Origin: Salvia splendens
Lineage: Eukaryota > Streptophyta > Magnoliopsida > Lamiales > Lamiaceae
Assembly (NCBI RefSeq): GCF_004379255.2
Contig: NC_056046.1
Span: forward strand, 15,128,001 to 15,192,000
Direction: 5' to 3'
Length of the DNA: 64,000 nucleotides
Position numbers and translations under genes: made by a program. A model generated the notes under the pieces. The model ran no database searches. It was not told where the DNA came from and worked only from the letters and a program-made list of their open reading frames with translations. Positions 46,873 through 58,093 of the stretch are shown one piece after another (position 1 is the first letter of the stretch; every line of letters begins with the position of its first letter).

Positions 46873-47464
46873 ATAGGGTCGTGATCAATTGAGATTTTTT
46901 AGCCTAATTGAGAATTGAGATGCATTATCAGCCACTCATTTTTATTAAATGAGTGGCCCAGAATTTGACACATGGAAAATATTTTTAGATTAATTAATTA
47001 TGAAAGGGCATAATGGTAATTTCATGGTACATTTTATTCAATAAAAACTTTTTTTAATTTTTTTTTAATTTTTTTTAATTTTTTTGTCAACTACATATAC
47101 AATTCATGTCAACTACACACATATAATGTCAACTACATATACAATTCATGTTAACTACACACATATAATGTCAACTATTTATACAATCCATGTCAACTAC
47201 ATATACAAAATCATGTCAACTACACATATAATGTCAACTATGTATACAATCCATGTCAACTACATATACAATTCATGTCAATTATACTCATATAATGTCA
47301 ACTATAAGTTGTTGACATTTGATGTGCAGGCTATTAACGATAATACCTCCGAGTTGACATAATCTACTTGCAGTTGACATTTTTGAAAATGTTGTGGATG
47401 AGTGGCTGAAAATGCATCTCAATTCTCAATTAAGCTAAAAAATCTCAACCTAACTTGACCCTAT
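46873..47464. mobile_element. MITE with about 65-bp terminal inverted repeats
   Basis: Left end AGGGTCGTGATCAATTGAG, TTTTTTAGCCTAATTGAGAA, ATGCATTATCAGCCACTCAT; the right end is its reverse complement with few mismatches. ATTTATA is close to both ends, but a clean target duplication cannot be read. Long terminal repeats and small size suit a Mutator-like MITE. Confidence 0.7.
47084..47315. repeat. Tandem repeat inside the MITE
   Basis: Units of ATGTCAACTACATATACAAT and ATGTCAACTACACACATATA alternate about nine times, with a period near 24 bases. The single long frame across it (47084-47362) is just the repeat read in one frame. Confidence 0.75.
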
Positions 47465-47529
47465 TTATAAATAGCTAAATGGAGTTTTGTGTTCAATTTA
47501 ATTTTCTACTCCTATATATATACACACGT

Positions 47530-47795
47530 GAGCTAGTGATAAAATGCAAACTGCACATTCCCTACGAACTACAAACTATAATCTGGACCGTTAGATTTCA
47601 AGATTTAATGTCAACAAATGATAAATAACATCAACAGAAAATGTCAACACAACGTCAATCGGCTGACAATGTTGACGTTGTGTTGACATTATCTATCATC
47701 TGTTGACGTCAAATCTTGAAATCTAACAGCCTAGATAATAATTTGGAGTTTGTAAAATATATAGAGTTTGTATTTGATTACATTCCTAAACGCGC
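47530..47795. mobile_element. Second foldback MITE
   Basis: CTGGACCGTTAGATTTCAAG then ATTTAATGTCAAC near 47583-47614 returns reversed as GTTGACGTCAAATCTTGAAA, TCTAACAGCC near 47701-47731. The centre has its own GTCAACACAACGTCAA / TTGACGTTGTGTTGAC hairpin (47645-47688). Confidence 0.55.
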
Positions 47796-48156
47796 TCGTG
47801 TGTTTGTGAAATTGTTTAATTAGTCTTTATTAAAGCGAATAAAATTAACAATCAACTATATACTTATAAAAGTCAAAACAATCTTTTTCATAAGTCGAAA
47901 ATAACATCATAAATGTGATAATAAAAATAACAATATGTCTGTACCAATCCAAAAATCTCAAAAACCATGAAAACGATATTTACATCAAACACTAAACAAA
48001 ACCCCAAGTCCCCAACATAAACAAATTAAAAATATACTTACTACTATTACACAAAAGTAATCATCATCAGCAAATAAGCAAAAATAGATGACATTATTAA
48101 TTTATTATCAACAACAATAAAACAAAATGAATATACAATCAAATAGAAGAAGTCCA

Positions 48157-48786
48157 TCACTTGCATCTCAAATTCTGCACACCATTATTGGCCAAAACAA
48201 CAGTGAAGTTACAAGCCATCTCCGCCGTCTTCTTCCTCTTGATCACCCTCATCAGCTCCACCTTCCCTCTCATCCTCGCCTCAACCACAAAATCCATCGT
48301 CCCTGCATTCCCACTGCCGCTGCTTCCCAAATCCGCTACAAAATTGATCTTCTTAGTCGAACGCGCCCTCGCACGCGCCTCCTCGATCGCAAACTGCGCC
48401 ACCACCGGCCCTCCTCCGTTGCCAGACCTAATACTAGCCAGCGTACTCTCATACTTGAAGCGCCCGAAATTGGTGTTCTTCACCGTGATCCGCGCGCTCA
48501 ACCGAAGGTCGCTCGAGGTAGGGCTGGAGGTGACGACGATATTCTCCAGCCTCACCTTTGGCGTCCTCACGCGCATCACGGTGAGGGAGAAAGCTAGGAT
48601 CACTGCCACTTGGAAAACTGCGAAAATCGCGATGTATGCAATGCATTTCGTCCTCTTCTTCTTCTTCTTCATCTCCGCCTCCGATTGGCTGGAGTAGCGC
48701 CCGTATTCCTCGTCGCTCCTCGGGACCACCGTCGCCGGGGCCAAAGGGTATCCTTGCTGGACCTCCGGTTGGTATTTGTCTGCCAT
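48157..48786 (-). CDS. LEA_2 family membrane-anchored protein (gene b, longer N-terminus)
   Basis: 209 residues, single exon. I took ATG at 48786 (MADKYQPEVQQG); the frame extends two codons further upstream only with a TTG. The cytosolic head is longer than in genes a and c, with PRSDEEYGRYSSQSE and a poly-Lys stretch, then a membrane segment (about residues 49-70: IAYIAIFAVFQVAVILAFS), then LTVMRVRTPKVRLENIVV, SARITVKNTNFGRFKYEST and the ending NLRCK. It resembles late embryogenesis abundant At1g64065-type proteins more closely than genes a and c do. GC-richer than its neighbours. Probably an older paralogue in the same cluster. TATATATA at 48862. Confidence 0.9.
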   Translation of the reverse strand: MADKYQPEVQQGYPLAPATVVPRSDEEYGRYSSQSEAEMKKKKKRTKCIAYIAIFAVFQVAVILAFSLTVMRVRTPKVRLENIVVTSSPTSSDLRLSARITVKNTNFGRFKYESTLASIRSGNGGGPVVAQFAIEEARARARSTKKINFVADLGSSGSGNAGTMDFVVEARMRGKVELMRVIKRKKTAEMACNFTVVLANNGVQNLRCK

Positions 48787-48861
48787 TTTCAATGTATGTT
48801 TAGGATATTTTTGATGAATGTGAAAGAATTTGAGATATTTGAGTGAGGGGGAGAATGTGGG

Positions 48862-48869
48862 TATATATA
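48862..48869 (-). promoter_or_regulatory. TATA box of LEA_2 gene b
   Basis: TATATATA about 76 bases before the start codon on the minus strand. Confidence 0.6.
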
Positions 48870-49722
48870 GGTTTTTTAAGGGTTGTTTCTTGGAAAATGT
48901 GGTTTTGAAAATTGGGGTGAAAACGAGTAATTTGAATTCAAAAATGGAAAGAGGTTTTCTTGGCGTGTGACAAGGTGAGTACGGACATAACGGTCTTTGT
49001 TATAGTAATATTTAATATATAGAAGCTTCTGAGAGAATTTGTAGTTTATACATCTCTTATTTTCTTGTGTTGTGACTATATTGAATGATTTTAGGGATTA
49101 TATCATATTCAAATAGTGAAGAGGACCCATTGATGGTCTAGTGGAACTACTCGTGTACGACTTAGCAATAACGTCTTCTCTCAAATAACGACTTACGCGC
49201 TTAACATTATGTATAGTAATTTGATTGTATTTTTTATTTATTTCTTTACCTTTCTTGGGTATAGTAGCTAGAGTCTTGGAAGATATTTTTAGAAAAGATA
49301 GAAAGCATAAAAGCTAGATAGATGGATATTAATTAGGGGAGTTCGATAGTTTCATTTTTGTACGATTAGTTTGTTATTATTGAAGGGGGAATTGTTCCGA
49401 ATTAATTCTAAAGTGATTTATTGAAACAAAAACACATCATAAACGATGGACTGATATAGGAAAAGGTTAATGAATTTTGTGGATTATTTGTACTTGTCGG
49501 ACGATTTCAAATGGAAGAAAAAGGTGTTCGCTATTATTAGTGGCGGCTTGAAATTTTGGCTGAAAAACTAAGCCGTCCGTTCATAAACACACATTCACAT
49601 TTGTGCGTCATTTTCCCAATTAGTTTTCAGGCATCTTCAGTGATGATATTCTGTGATATGAATAATATTAAAAAGATTTAGGTATTGACATCTCATTCGA
49701 TAAAATAATTGGGAATGAAAAA

Positions 49723-49926
49723 TCAGTGGAAAGAGTGATGCAAACATGTCACAAGAATGACCAAACTTATAGAGTAAACAGCTTGTCCGATGGCCCCAGC
49801 GTGTTTCACAAGCCAGCATGAATTACAAGTCATCTCGAGATAGCTGGTGTTATTGGCGTCGCCGACGTCGTCTGTTGGAACTGAATCAAAGCGGTGTCCA
49901 AAGAGACATGACAAGGATCTTAGCAT
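49723..49926 (-). CDS. Small hypothetical protein
   Basis: 67 codons from ATG: MLRSLSCLFGHRFDSVPTDD then SYLEMTCNSCWLVKHAGAIG. The head is polar with a CNSCW pair and the tail hydrophobic. No family recognised and no second exon seen, so it may be chance or a gene fragment. The rest of 48870-50480 holds no recognised gene. Confidence 0.2.
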   Translation of the reverse strand: MLRSLSCLFGHRFDSVPTDDVGDANNTSYLEMTCNSCWLVKHAGAIGQAVYSISLVILVTCLHHSFH

Positions 49927-50482
49927 ACCCTAGACTACTTCTACTTTTGAAAAATTCTCTACTACACAATTATATGGGCCACACTATTCACTAAAGTATA
50001 GTGTAAAAGAGATAGGTTCATATTTTTTTAGTGTATGTATAAGTTGAAGAGTGGTAATATTTGAAGTCAAAGATCTTGGGTTCGACTGACTGAACTGTGA
50101 CGCAACATTAAAATTTATGGTCATTTGCAAAAAACGAAAAAAATTGAGACATGATCATTACTATGTCCTTGTAAATAGAGCTTTGATGACTTGGATGCGT
50201 ATTGTTAATTAAATCAAACGTTCCAGATTTCTGTTTTCCATGCGATAGTACAAAATTATAGTTATTCGAAATTTTATAAGTCTACGTTTTGCACATAGCA
50301 TTCATGCAAGCTCACACAAATAAAACAACTTCAACCCCAAAAAATACGACTAAAGTATTATATGAAACAGAGATAAAATCTATACTCATAATAATTAACA
50401 TGTAAACAGAGATAAATAAATCAGAATCAAGAAATAAGTAAATATAGCCCAAACCAACATATAAAGTCCTAAAACATCATAA

Positions 50483-51040
50483 CTAGTTGCATCTCAAATT
50501 CTCCACCTGCCTGTTACCCAAATTGACACTCCAATCACAATTCATTTCCCCAGATTTCTTCTTCTTGATGATCTTCATCAAATGCACCTTTCCATTCAAC
50601 TTCGCTTGGCTGCTGAGTTTCAAAATTCCAGAATTTATGTCATTTCCCAAGTTACTATCGGATACTACTCTATCCGTACTAACATCCACATTGATGTTGA
50701 ACCTCTGCGTTTTCCTAGCCTTGGTGCGCCCCCGGGAAATCACAGCTTCCCCGAGTGGCACCCCATTGTACAATACGACAAGCGTGGCGTTGTCATACTT
50801 GAAATGGCCGAAGTTGGTGTTTTTAATGGTGAGTTGAGCCAGCAGCCTCATGTCGATGGAAGTTGCGGTGTTGTTGTTGGAGCTGAAGCTTTCGACCACC
50901 ATAGCGTTGAACCTCACCTTCGGGCTTCTGACCTTCATGACCGTGAGGGCGAAGAGTAAAATGATGGCTGCTTGAAACACCACGAATACTGCAACATATG
51001 CTAAACATTTCTTCCCACTTCTTCCTTCTCCTTTTGACAT
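50483..51040 (-). CDS. LEA_2 family membrane-anchored protein (gene c)
   Basis: 185 residues, single exon, start MSKGEGRSGKKC at 51040. The membrane segment follows (AYVAVFVVFQAAIILLFALT), then VRFNAMVVESFSSNNNT, LLAQLTIKNTNFGHFKYD and the ending NLRCN. It is a close paralogue of gene a over the whole length, with a few extra residues near DRVVSDSNLGN. An upstream in-frame extension to 51220 runs through the TATA region and is not coding. Likely the result of local duplication followed by inversion. Confidence 0.9.
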   Translation of the reverse strand: MSKGEGRSGKKCLAYVAVFVVFQAAIILLFALTVMKVRSPKVRFNAMVVESFSSNNNTATSIDMRLLAQLTIKNTNFGHFKYDNATLVVLYNGVPLGEAVISRGRTKARKTQRFNINVDVSTDRVVSDSNLGNDINSGILKLSSQAKLNGKVHLMKIIKKKKSGEMNCDWSVNLGNRQVENLRCN

Positions 51041-51164
51041 GTTGTTTTGTGGAATGAAAGATAGTGTTTCTTTTTGTTTGATAGTGATGTGAGCTTTAGT
51101 TAGAGATGTGAAAGAGAAGTAGGAAATTGGGTGTGTTTGTGTTAGGAATGAAGAAATGAGAGTG

Positions 51165-51172
51165 TATATATA
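51165..51172 (-). promoter_or_regulatory. TATA box of LEA_2 gene c
   Basis: TATATATA about 125 bases before the start codon on the minus strand. Confidence 0.6.
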
Positions 51173-51372
51173 GGAAAAGAAAATAAGTTGTTGAAGTAGA
51201 TTGGTTGGCTGAAATGTCAAAGTAATACTGCGAATTATGCGCGTTGATGTACTTATTTAATCGTTTTTTTGTTAATTAAACAACAACTTTAATTATAATT
51301 AATGAAAACGTGTTATTGACTTTCTTCGACTCAAATTTCAGAACTAAATCGTCATTAATCGATAGTTTAGCA

Positions 51373-51551
51373 CTCCCTCCGTCCCGCACTACTTGCACTT
51401 ATTTCCTTTCTGGGCGTCCCAAGTTATTTGCACTCTTTCCATTTTTAGTAACAATTTATACCTACAGCCGTAATTGTTGACTTTGTCTATCACTCATTCC
51501 TCAATCTCCGTGTCCAAAAGGAAAGGTGCGAGTAGTGCGGGACGGAGGGAG
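51373..51551. mobile_element. Stowaway-type MITE
   Basis: Left CTCCCTCCGTCCCGCACTAC, right the reverse complement with one or two differences (GTAGTGCGGGACGGAGGGAG differs at one end base), TA at the right flank. The clean ends suggest a fairly young insertion. The following 51560-52520 is AT-rich and shows no gene. Confidence 0.8.
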
Positions 51552-52990
51552 TATAATCTTGTTGTGGCATGATGAATCAAAATCTTATTACATAATTAAT
51601 CATATCATCAGATTATAAATGTACACATTAAAGAACTCTAACACAATAACCGAGCTAGTAAAAATTAAACGAAATTTAAATAAGTAGAAATAAAATCTAC
51701 ACTTTTGTGAGAATCGAATCAAAATCTCTCATTACCAAGAGACGTTTGGTACCTAAATCGTTGGTGAAAATTCTGATTAAATACTGAAATCTTATAAACG
51801 ATGACATATGTCCATATGATCGACGCATATGAATATCTTTGAAAGGAAGATATTTTTCTCTGAAATATAGAGGAAGATATTTACAAACATGTCTTAATCA
51901 GGATAGCGAGTCATAAACTAGAAATAAGATAAAATTTTTTAGTTGTTAAATCAATCGTAACAACCCCTTATAAGCACCGAACTAAATGGGTCAGTATCTA
52001 GAAGGACAACGGTAATTATGGAAAGTTTTAATTCACACCTTCTCTACACCAGTTTGTACTAGTTTCTAAAAAAATGTTTGTAGGTGACTAAAACTGATAT
52101 GACGATCGACGGCTAATACTTTATCCATTTCATTAAAAATAAAATATATTTTTTTAATTGTTCAATTAAAAATAAAGCATTTTATAAAATAGAAATAAAA
52201 TTATTATTTTTTCTTTCTCTTATTATATTCTCTTTTCATTAATTCATATAACAACACTATATAAAATCTCATGATGAAAAGTAATGTTTCATATCTAATG
52301 AAATGAAAAGAGAATAAGAAAGCTCCTAACAAATTTTGAACAATACTGGACTTAAATAATAAAGAGCAAAAATTAGTATATTTTTAATTACAAATAATAT
52401 TATTAATTAAATTAAAATCAGTATTATCATAATAATTTATGTATTTGAAAGATATTAAACTTAATTTCATTACATCACAACACAAATTTTCAAATTCTTA
52501 AATATAGTAGTACTACTATTTTAAAGAGAAATGACACGGCGAGGGACTAAAAAATGAGCGACTGTGAGCGCAGCAGCGCCTCTTGTATTTTCTCTCTCTC
52601 CTCGGTTTCTTGCTCTCCGTTTTTCTATGCTACGGCACTTTTCAACCATCACAATCCTCTCTCCCTCTCATCTGTCGTCTCCCTCTGTCTCCACTTTTTT
52701 CTCTCTCCCTCTCAACTGTCGCCTCAACTATGTGTTACAACACTGCCAAATTCTTAATTTTATTTTTCATAATCCAGTTCGGCGAAAAAGGGTGAAACCA
52801 GTTTTCGTTCTGCAATTCTTCTTTCAATTTGAGCTCTCTCAATTACTTTCGTCATTCTTTAACTGGGAATTTCATTTTTATTTTTATTTCTGCAATTCCA
52901 ACAATTTATACAATCACCTCTACCAACCACCAAAACTGGCAGAGTACAGCTTCTTTTAAGAACTCTCTAAGGGAATTCTCCATGTATATC

Positions 52991-54178
52991 TAGGCATGCA
53001 CAAACCGACCCGGCCCGGCGGTTAACCGCCGGTTCGGGCCCGCCGGTTCATGAACCGGAACCGGGCCCGGAACCGGCGGGTTGAACCGGCAGAAGGGTTG
53101 AAGGGTCGGAAGGGCCGGTTCAGGTTCGACAATATATTGAACCTGAACCGGCGGTTCAAAACCGGCGGTTCGGCAGTTCGAACCGCCGGTTCAAAGGGTT
53201 AAATAGTGTTTCGTAGGTTAGGGGTTCGTAGGGTTCGCGTAGGGGTTTAGTATAGCCGTTGGAACCGGCGGTTCGCGGGGTAAACCGCCGGTTTGTCGGG
53301 GTAAACCGCCGGTTCGGGAGCCGGTTTCTGACGGTTCCGGTAACTTTTCAGAGGCTAGGCCGTAGGGTCAGTGTGTAGGCCTGCAAAACCGGTCAGAAAC
53401 TGCCGGTTTTCGGTCAGAAACCGGCGGTTTTCTGACGGAAACCGTGGACAACCCGCCGGTTTAGGGTTGAACCGTCATATGTTTTTGTATATTCAAAAAT
53501 AATTACATAATTGTATTTGTATATACTCTAGTCGATGAAGTATATTTCTCTATACGGCTAAATGAGGGAAACTTTTGACAATTCTACTATATTTGTTGAT
53601 TGTTAGACGAAACTTAACATTTAAAGTTGAATTGCTAAAGGTGTCCTTAATTTAGTTATGTAGAAAGATCTTCTTCGCCGGCTAAGAGTATATATATAAT
53701 ACACTTATACGTTTAAGAACTTCAACATCGTTTCTTGTCATTTGTAATTAGTTCTTCACTAGTAGTCTCATTTGTATTTAAATTTTGTTTAAGACTTCAA
53801 GACCGCCATATGTTTTCAATTTGTAAACATGCAATTTCAATAAAATTGCAACTTTATCCATATTTTTTTCAATTTTATTTACTCACATTTCATAAAAAAC
53901 CAAACTTGAAAAGTGTAATGTAAGTTGATTAAAATTGAAAAGTTGAAAAATGCAAAAAAAAAAAAAAAAAAAATCGTCGAACCGTCGAACCGGCCTGGAA
54001 CCGACGGTTCAAGCCGAAAACTGGCGGTTTTGAACCGCCCCGTAACCCGCCGGTTTTTTGAACCGGAACCGGAACCGCCGGGAGCTAGGCGGGCCGGTTC
54101 AGGTTCATACATTCCCCGACCCTTGAACCGCCGGTTCATGACCCTGAACCGGCGGTTTTCGACCCTTGTGCATGTCTA
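52991..54178. mobile_element. hAT-type MITE rich in ACCGGCGGTT motifs
   Basis: Ends TAGGCATGCACAA and TTGTGCATGTCTA, flanked on both sides by the identical 8 bp TGTATATC (52983-52990, 54179-54186), which is the hAT target size. Both subterminal regions are packed with CCGGCGGTT/AACCGCCGG in both directions, a typical place for transposase binding. The centre (53490-53960) is AT-rich. Non-coding. Confidence 0.85.
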
Positions 54179-54823
54179 TGTATATCTCGTAATTTCTACC
54201 CAAATACTCCAAAAACTTCTCTCCAAACTTCATCCCTGCGGATTTTATCACTTTCACATCAAATTGTCTTGATTGATTTCCAGCGGCTCAAATAAAATTG
54301 AAATCTCCAGACGCCCAAAAATAAAAAACGGGTTGTCGATTAAACCTTATGAAACAAAAAAAAAGTGAATGCTTGGCATATAAGTTTTTAACTACAGCAA
54401 TATCAATGGCAGTAGCCAGTAGGCTAGGGTGGAAATAAGAAATTTGTTGTGGTTTACATCTTTGACGATTTCAATTTTAAGAATTCTGAAAATTAAGGAG
54501 AAGTAAGAGAGTATGAGAAATTGATGTGGATTTTATTTTGAGATTTCTGAAACATTAGGAGAGGAAAGAAATCAAATGCTGATGTGTTGAGTAATTTCAA
54601 GCAGGAGAAAAAAAATTAATGAAGAGGAACTGCTGGTAAGCAAGAAATCCAAGATGAGATGAGATGTGCCGCGAAATTGTTGTAGCGAAAAAAAAGTGGA
54701 GATAAACTATAGAGGAAGAGAGGATTGTGATGGTTGAAAAGTGGCCTTGCATAGAAAAACGGAGAGCAAGAAATTGATAGCATCCACAACCATGCTCTTG
54801 ACAGCGGCACGGTTGTGGGTCCG

Positions 54824-55173
54824 TGTTAAGAGCACAATTCTCTTAACGAAGAAATCCTGCGATTACACTCGCAACACACCAATCCGGCGCCCCGAACGTT
54901 GGGGTCGGCGGCTCAATTCGTGGCTGGCGCGGAGAACTTCCTCCGTCGGCAGTCTTCAAGGTTTGATAAGGAGTATTGCACAAGTAATGTGGGCAAATTA
55001 TTTCTTCATTCAATGAATAAAAAGATAACAACCTAGCCCTATTTATAATACTAGAATATTAGCTTAGGGAACAAGAAAACAAGATATGAAAATATACCAT
55101 GAATCAAAAGATATGGGGAATAAAAAGATAACTAAATATTTGGGGAATCCTAAGATATAGGGGGATCGTAACA
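54824..55173 (-). repeat. LTR, left copy
   Basis: TGTTAAGAGCACAATT to GGGGATCGTAACA, 350 bp. Confidence 0.85.
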
Positions 55174-55192
55174 ACTCCCCCACGGTTAAAAT

Positions 55193-55558
55193 TCACCTTG
55201 TCCTCAAGGTGGAAACCACGACACCACGAAGAGTCCCTCCGGGATCAAACGCACAAGACTGCCCTCTCTTTTTCAATATTTTCTTTGTGTTGCTGATTGC
55301 AGTCTTCTTCGTAACCAATTTTACAGTCTTGACTCTAATCTCATCCTCAAATAACATTCTCTTCTCTTCCATTTCCTCTTCAAGGTTGTACTTTTGTATC
55401 TCAAAAGCAGCCTTGTCCTCCTCAACAAGGCTTAGACTCTCCATCCTCTCGATTTTGCTCTGCTTTTCAGGATGCATACTTAAAGTCTTTTCTTTCGACT
55501 CCAAACTAGAATCAAGAGCTTCTGCTTTCAACTCTCTTTTTTGCTTCGTGGTTCCCAC
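55193..55558 (-). other. Open Lys/Glu-rich frame in the LTR element
   Basis: Open for 121 codons without an ATG at the head. Reads KYNLEEEMEEKRMLFEDEI, a coiled-coil style, between the inverted CCTTGTCCTCAAGGTGG and CCACCTTGTCCTCAAGG-like repeats. Possibly the end of an old polyprotein. No domain is recognised. Confidence 0.3.
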
Positions 55559-55783
55559 CTTGAGGACAAGGTGGATTTTAACCGTGGGGGAGTTGATACG
55601 AACCTCTAGTATTATTATTTAGTTTAGATATTATAGGGATTTAGCATATCTTTTTCTATATCTTTGTTTTCTTGTTCATTAAGTCAGTAGCATTATAAAT
55701 AGGATAGACTGTTATCTTTTTTATTCATTCAATCAATCATGAAATACAATATTATTTGAGCACTAAAGAGTCCCACGGTTCTC

Positions 55784-56155
55784 TCACTTCTGACGCCGCT
55801 GCCCGACGGGAAGCCCCGCGCACAGCCGCCCAGACTTATCTGAACTTGATCTTGAGTTGCCCGACGGAAAGGTTTCCGCGCACAGCCAAATCTTGCCTCC
55901 GCCGATCCTACGATTAGACGTCGGAGAGGTTATCGATCGCCGAGTATCCTCGTCGATCATAGTTAAGGGAAAAGCCCTTAACAACTGCGAGTACATTGGG
56001 TCTGGAGTCTGATGAGGCGGTGGCTCCGGCAGGGGAGGCGCACGAAGTTTGCCAAAGCGTCGATTGGCTGCGTCCAACCGGGTCTCCAGTTTGTCAATCG
56101 CAGCATGTATGCGATCAAACAACTTGGTTGTATAGGAGTCTTCCAGATTTGGCAT
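55784..56155 (-). pseudogene. Gypsy gag start fragment
   Basis: MPNLEDSYTTKLFDRIHAAI then DKLETRLDAANRRFGKL and proline-rich PPLPEPPPHQTPDP. It resembles the N-terminal end of Gypsy gag, next to the primer site. The capsid part is missing; after SNRRIGGGKIW the sequence is low in signal. Confidence 0.4.
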
Positions 56156-56215
56156 CTCAAAGTCCCTAATTAGGGTGAATGGATGCGGAGGGTGAGAACC
56201 GATGAAAGCACCAGT

Positions 56216-56565
56216 TGTTAAGAGCACAATTCTCTTAACGAAGAAATCTTGCGATTACACTCGCAACACACCAATCCGGCGCCCCGAACGTTGGGGTCGG
56301 TGGCTCAATTCGTGGCTGGCGCGGAGAACTTCCTCCGTCGGCAGTCTTCAAGGTTTGATAAAGAGTATTGCACAAGTAATGTGGGCAAATTATTTCTTCA
56401 TTCAATGAATAAAAAGATAACAACCTAGCCCTATTTATAATACTAGAATACTAGCTTAGGGAACAAGAAAACAAGATATGAAAATATACTATGAATCAAA
56501 AGATATGTGGAATAAAAAGATAACTAAATATTTGGGGAATCCTAAGATATAGGGGGATCGTAACA
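56216..56565 (-). repeat. LTR, right copy
   Basis: Same ends and length as the left copy; followed by the GTCCG duplication at 56566-56570. Confidence 0.85.
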
Positions 56566-56805
56566 GTCCGGCCCCACTTTTTCTGCCTTTTCTCTGGCAA
56601 AAGCACAACACCCACAGCTGTGCTCTTCCGCAAGGACGAACACAATTAATTTAAAATTCAATTAAATAAAAACATTTCCATAATACTAAAATTTATTAAA
56701 AAAACCTAAATAATATTACAAATGACAAATAAAATAAAAATGACATAATTAAAATCCTAAAAATTAAAAATTACATAATTAAAATACTAAAAATTAAAAA
56801 AACCA

Positions 56806-58093
56806 CTACTTGTTGCCGGATTTCGCCCACATTTGTTTGATTAGGTCTTCTTGTAGCTGAATGTGGGTTCGGGGTATCGCGCATTGTGTGCCTTATCTCG
56901 ATCCTCTGACCAACCGTCGTATGCTCACCTCGGCGTGGGGGAGACCTCGCTGTTGAGCTTCCGGCTTCATCCTCGTCGTAGAAGCTAGCCGCCCTCGGCC
57001 CTTCGTCGGCTATAATCATGTTGTGTAAGATAATACACGTGAACATGATGTCGACGATATTATTCACGTACCACAGCCGAGCCGGGGCCTTCACAATGTT
57101 GAATCGGGCTTGAAGGACCCCGAAGGCTCTTTCGACATCTTTCAGCGCGGACTATTGACGCTGCGCAAAAAGAACCCGTCTCGGGTCGTGCGGGTTGCTG
57201 AGCATTTTCACGAAAGTCGACCACCTTGGGTAGATACCACCAGCGAGATAGTAACCCATGTGGTATGTAGTTCCGTTGACGGTGAAGTCGATCGCCGGTG
57301 CTACACCATTCATCACATCATTGAAGAGGTGTGAAGAATAGAGCACGTTCAAGTCGTTGTTGGATCCGACAACGCCGAAATATGCATGCCAAATCCATAG
57401 GCGGTAGTCGGCGACCGCCTCAAGGATAAGTGTTTGGCCGCCGCCTTTGTGACCGCTTAAGTGTTGCCCCCTCCAAGCAGTCGTGCAATTCTTCCACCTC
57501 CAATGCATGCAGTCAATGCTGCCAAGCATTCCGGGAAAGCCATGGACTGATTCGTGAAGACGAAACAACCGTTGGCAATCATCGGTGGTGGGTACCCGAA
57601 GGAATTCATCCCCGAAAGCTGAACGAACGCCCTCGCAAAAATTCTTTAGACAAAGGATTCCAGTGGACTCACCGATATGCAAATACTTGTCTAAGAGGTC
57701 GGTCGTTTGCCCAGTAGCGAGTTGTCGGATGGCACACGTACACTTCTGCAACGGCGTGATACTTTGCCGGCCGATTGCATCTTGACCTGTTTGGAAGAAT
57801 TCAACAAGTGCGGACAATGTGTTGACAATTCGCATAAACAAGCGCTTTGACATGCGAAAACGGTGCCAGAAGTAATCTGCCGGAAACCACGGCTGGTCTG
57901 CAAAGTAGTCGGCAACGGGCCTTTCATGGGCTCCCTCCCGGTCACGATGGATGTAGCGGCGAGTTGATCTAGTTCGTTGAAGAGGAGGAGCGGGGGTATT
58001 CGCCGCAACATATGCTTCGTAAGCGGCACGATGTTGTTCGTGCCGATCTTGTTCTTCGCGCTCCGCTTCCGCCATAAGATGAGTGAAATCCAT
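56806..58093 (-). pseudogene. Harbinger E transposase, one stop and one frameshift
   Basis: Starts MDFTHLMAEAEREEQDRHEQ at 58093 and is open for 313 codons. N-terminal DNA-binding-like part: FWHRFRMSKRLFMRIVN. DDE blocks: GSIDCMHWRWKNC, GVVGSNNDLNVLYSS, and after the stop DVERAFGVLQARF. The stop TAG (57154-57152) stands where relatives have Gln, a one-base CAG-to-TAG change. A one-base shift near the tail separates the natural ending (LQEDLIKQMWAKSGNK, stop 56808-56806). It is the best-preserved transposase here. Confidence 0.85.

Larger units (their letters stand above)
54824..56565 (-). mobile_element. Small non-autonomous LTR (Gypsy-like) element
   Basis: Two 350-bp LTRs (54824-55173 and 56216-56565) differ at about six or seven sites, roughly 2 percent. 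The same 5 bp GTCCG flanks both sides. Minus-strand orientation: primer-like ACTGGTGCTTTCATCGG after the right LTR and purine tract CCGTGGGGGAGT before the left LTR. The interior is only 1.04 kb. Between 55548 and about 55780 it holds a second purine tract and LTR-like start (GTGGGGGAGTTGATACGAAC) in the opposite direction. Confidence 0.85.

Noticed and set aside
47084..47362. ORF of 92 codons with repeated YTIHVNYTHIMSTT
   Set aside because: It is only the tandem DNA repeat read in one frame.
50483..51220. Longer start for LEA_2 gene c at 51220
   Set aside because: The extra part reads through the TATA box and leader; MSKGEGRSGKKC at 51040 aligns with the start of gene a.
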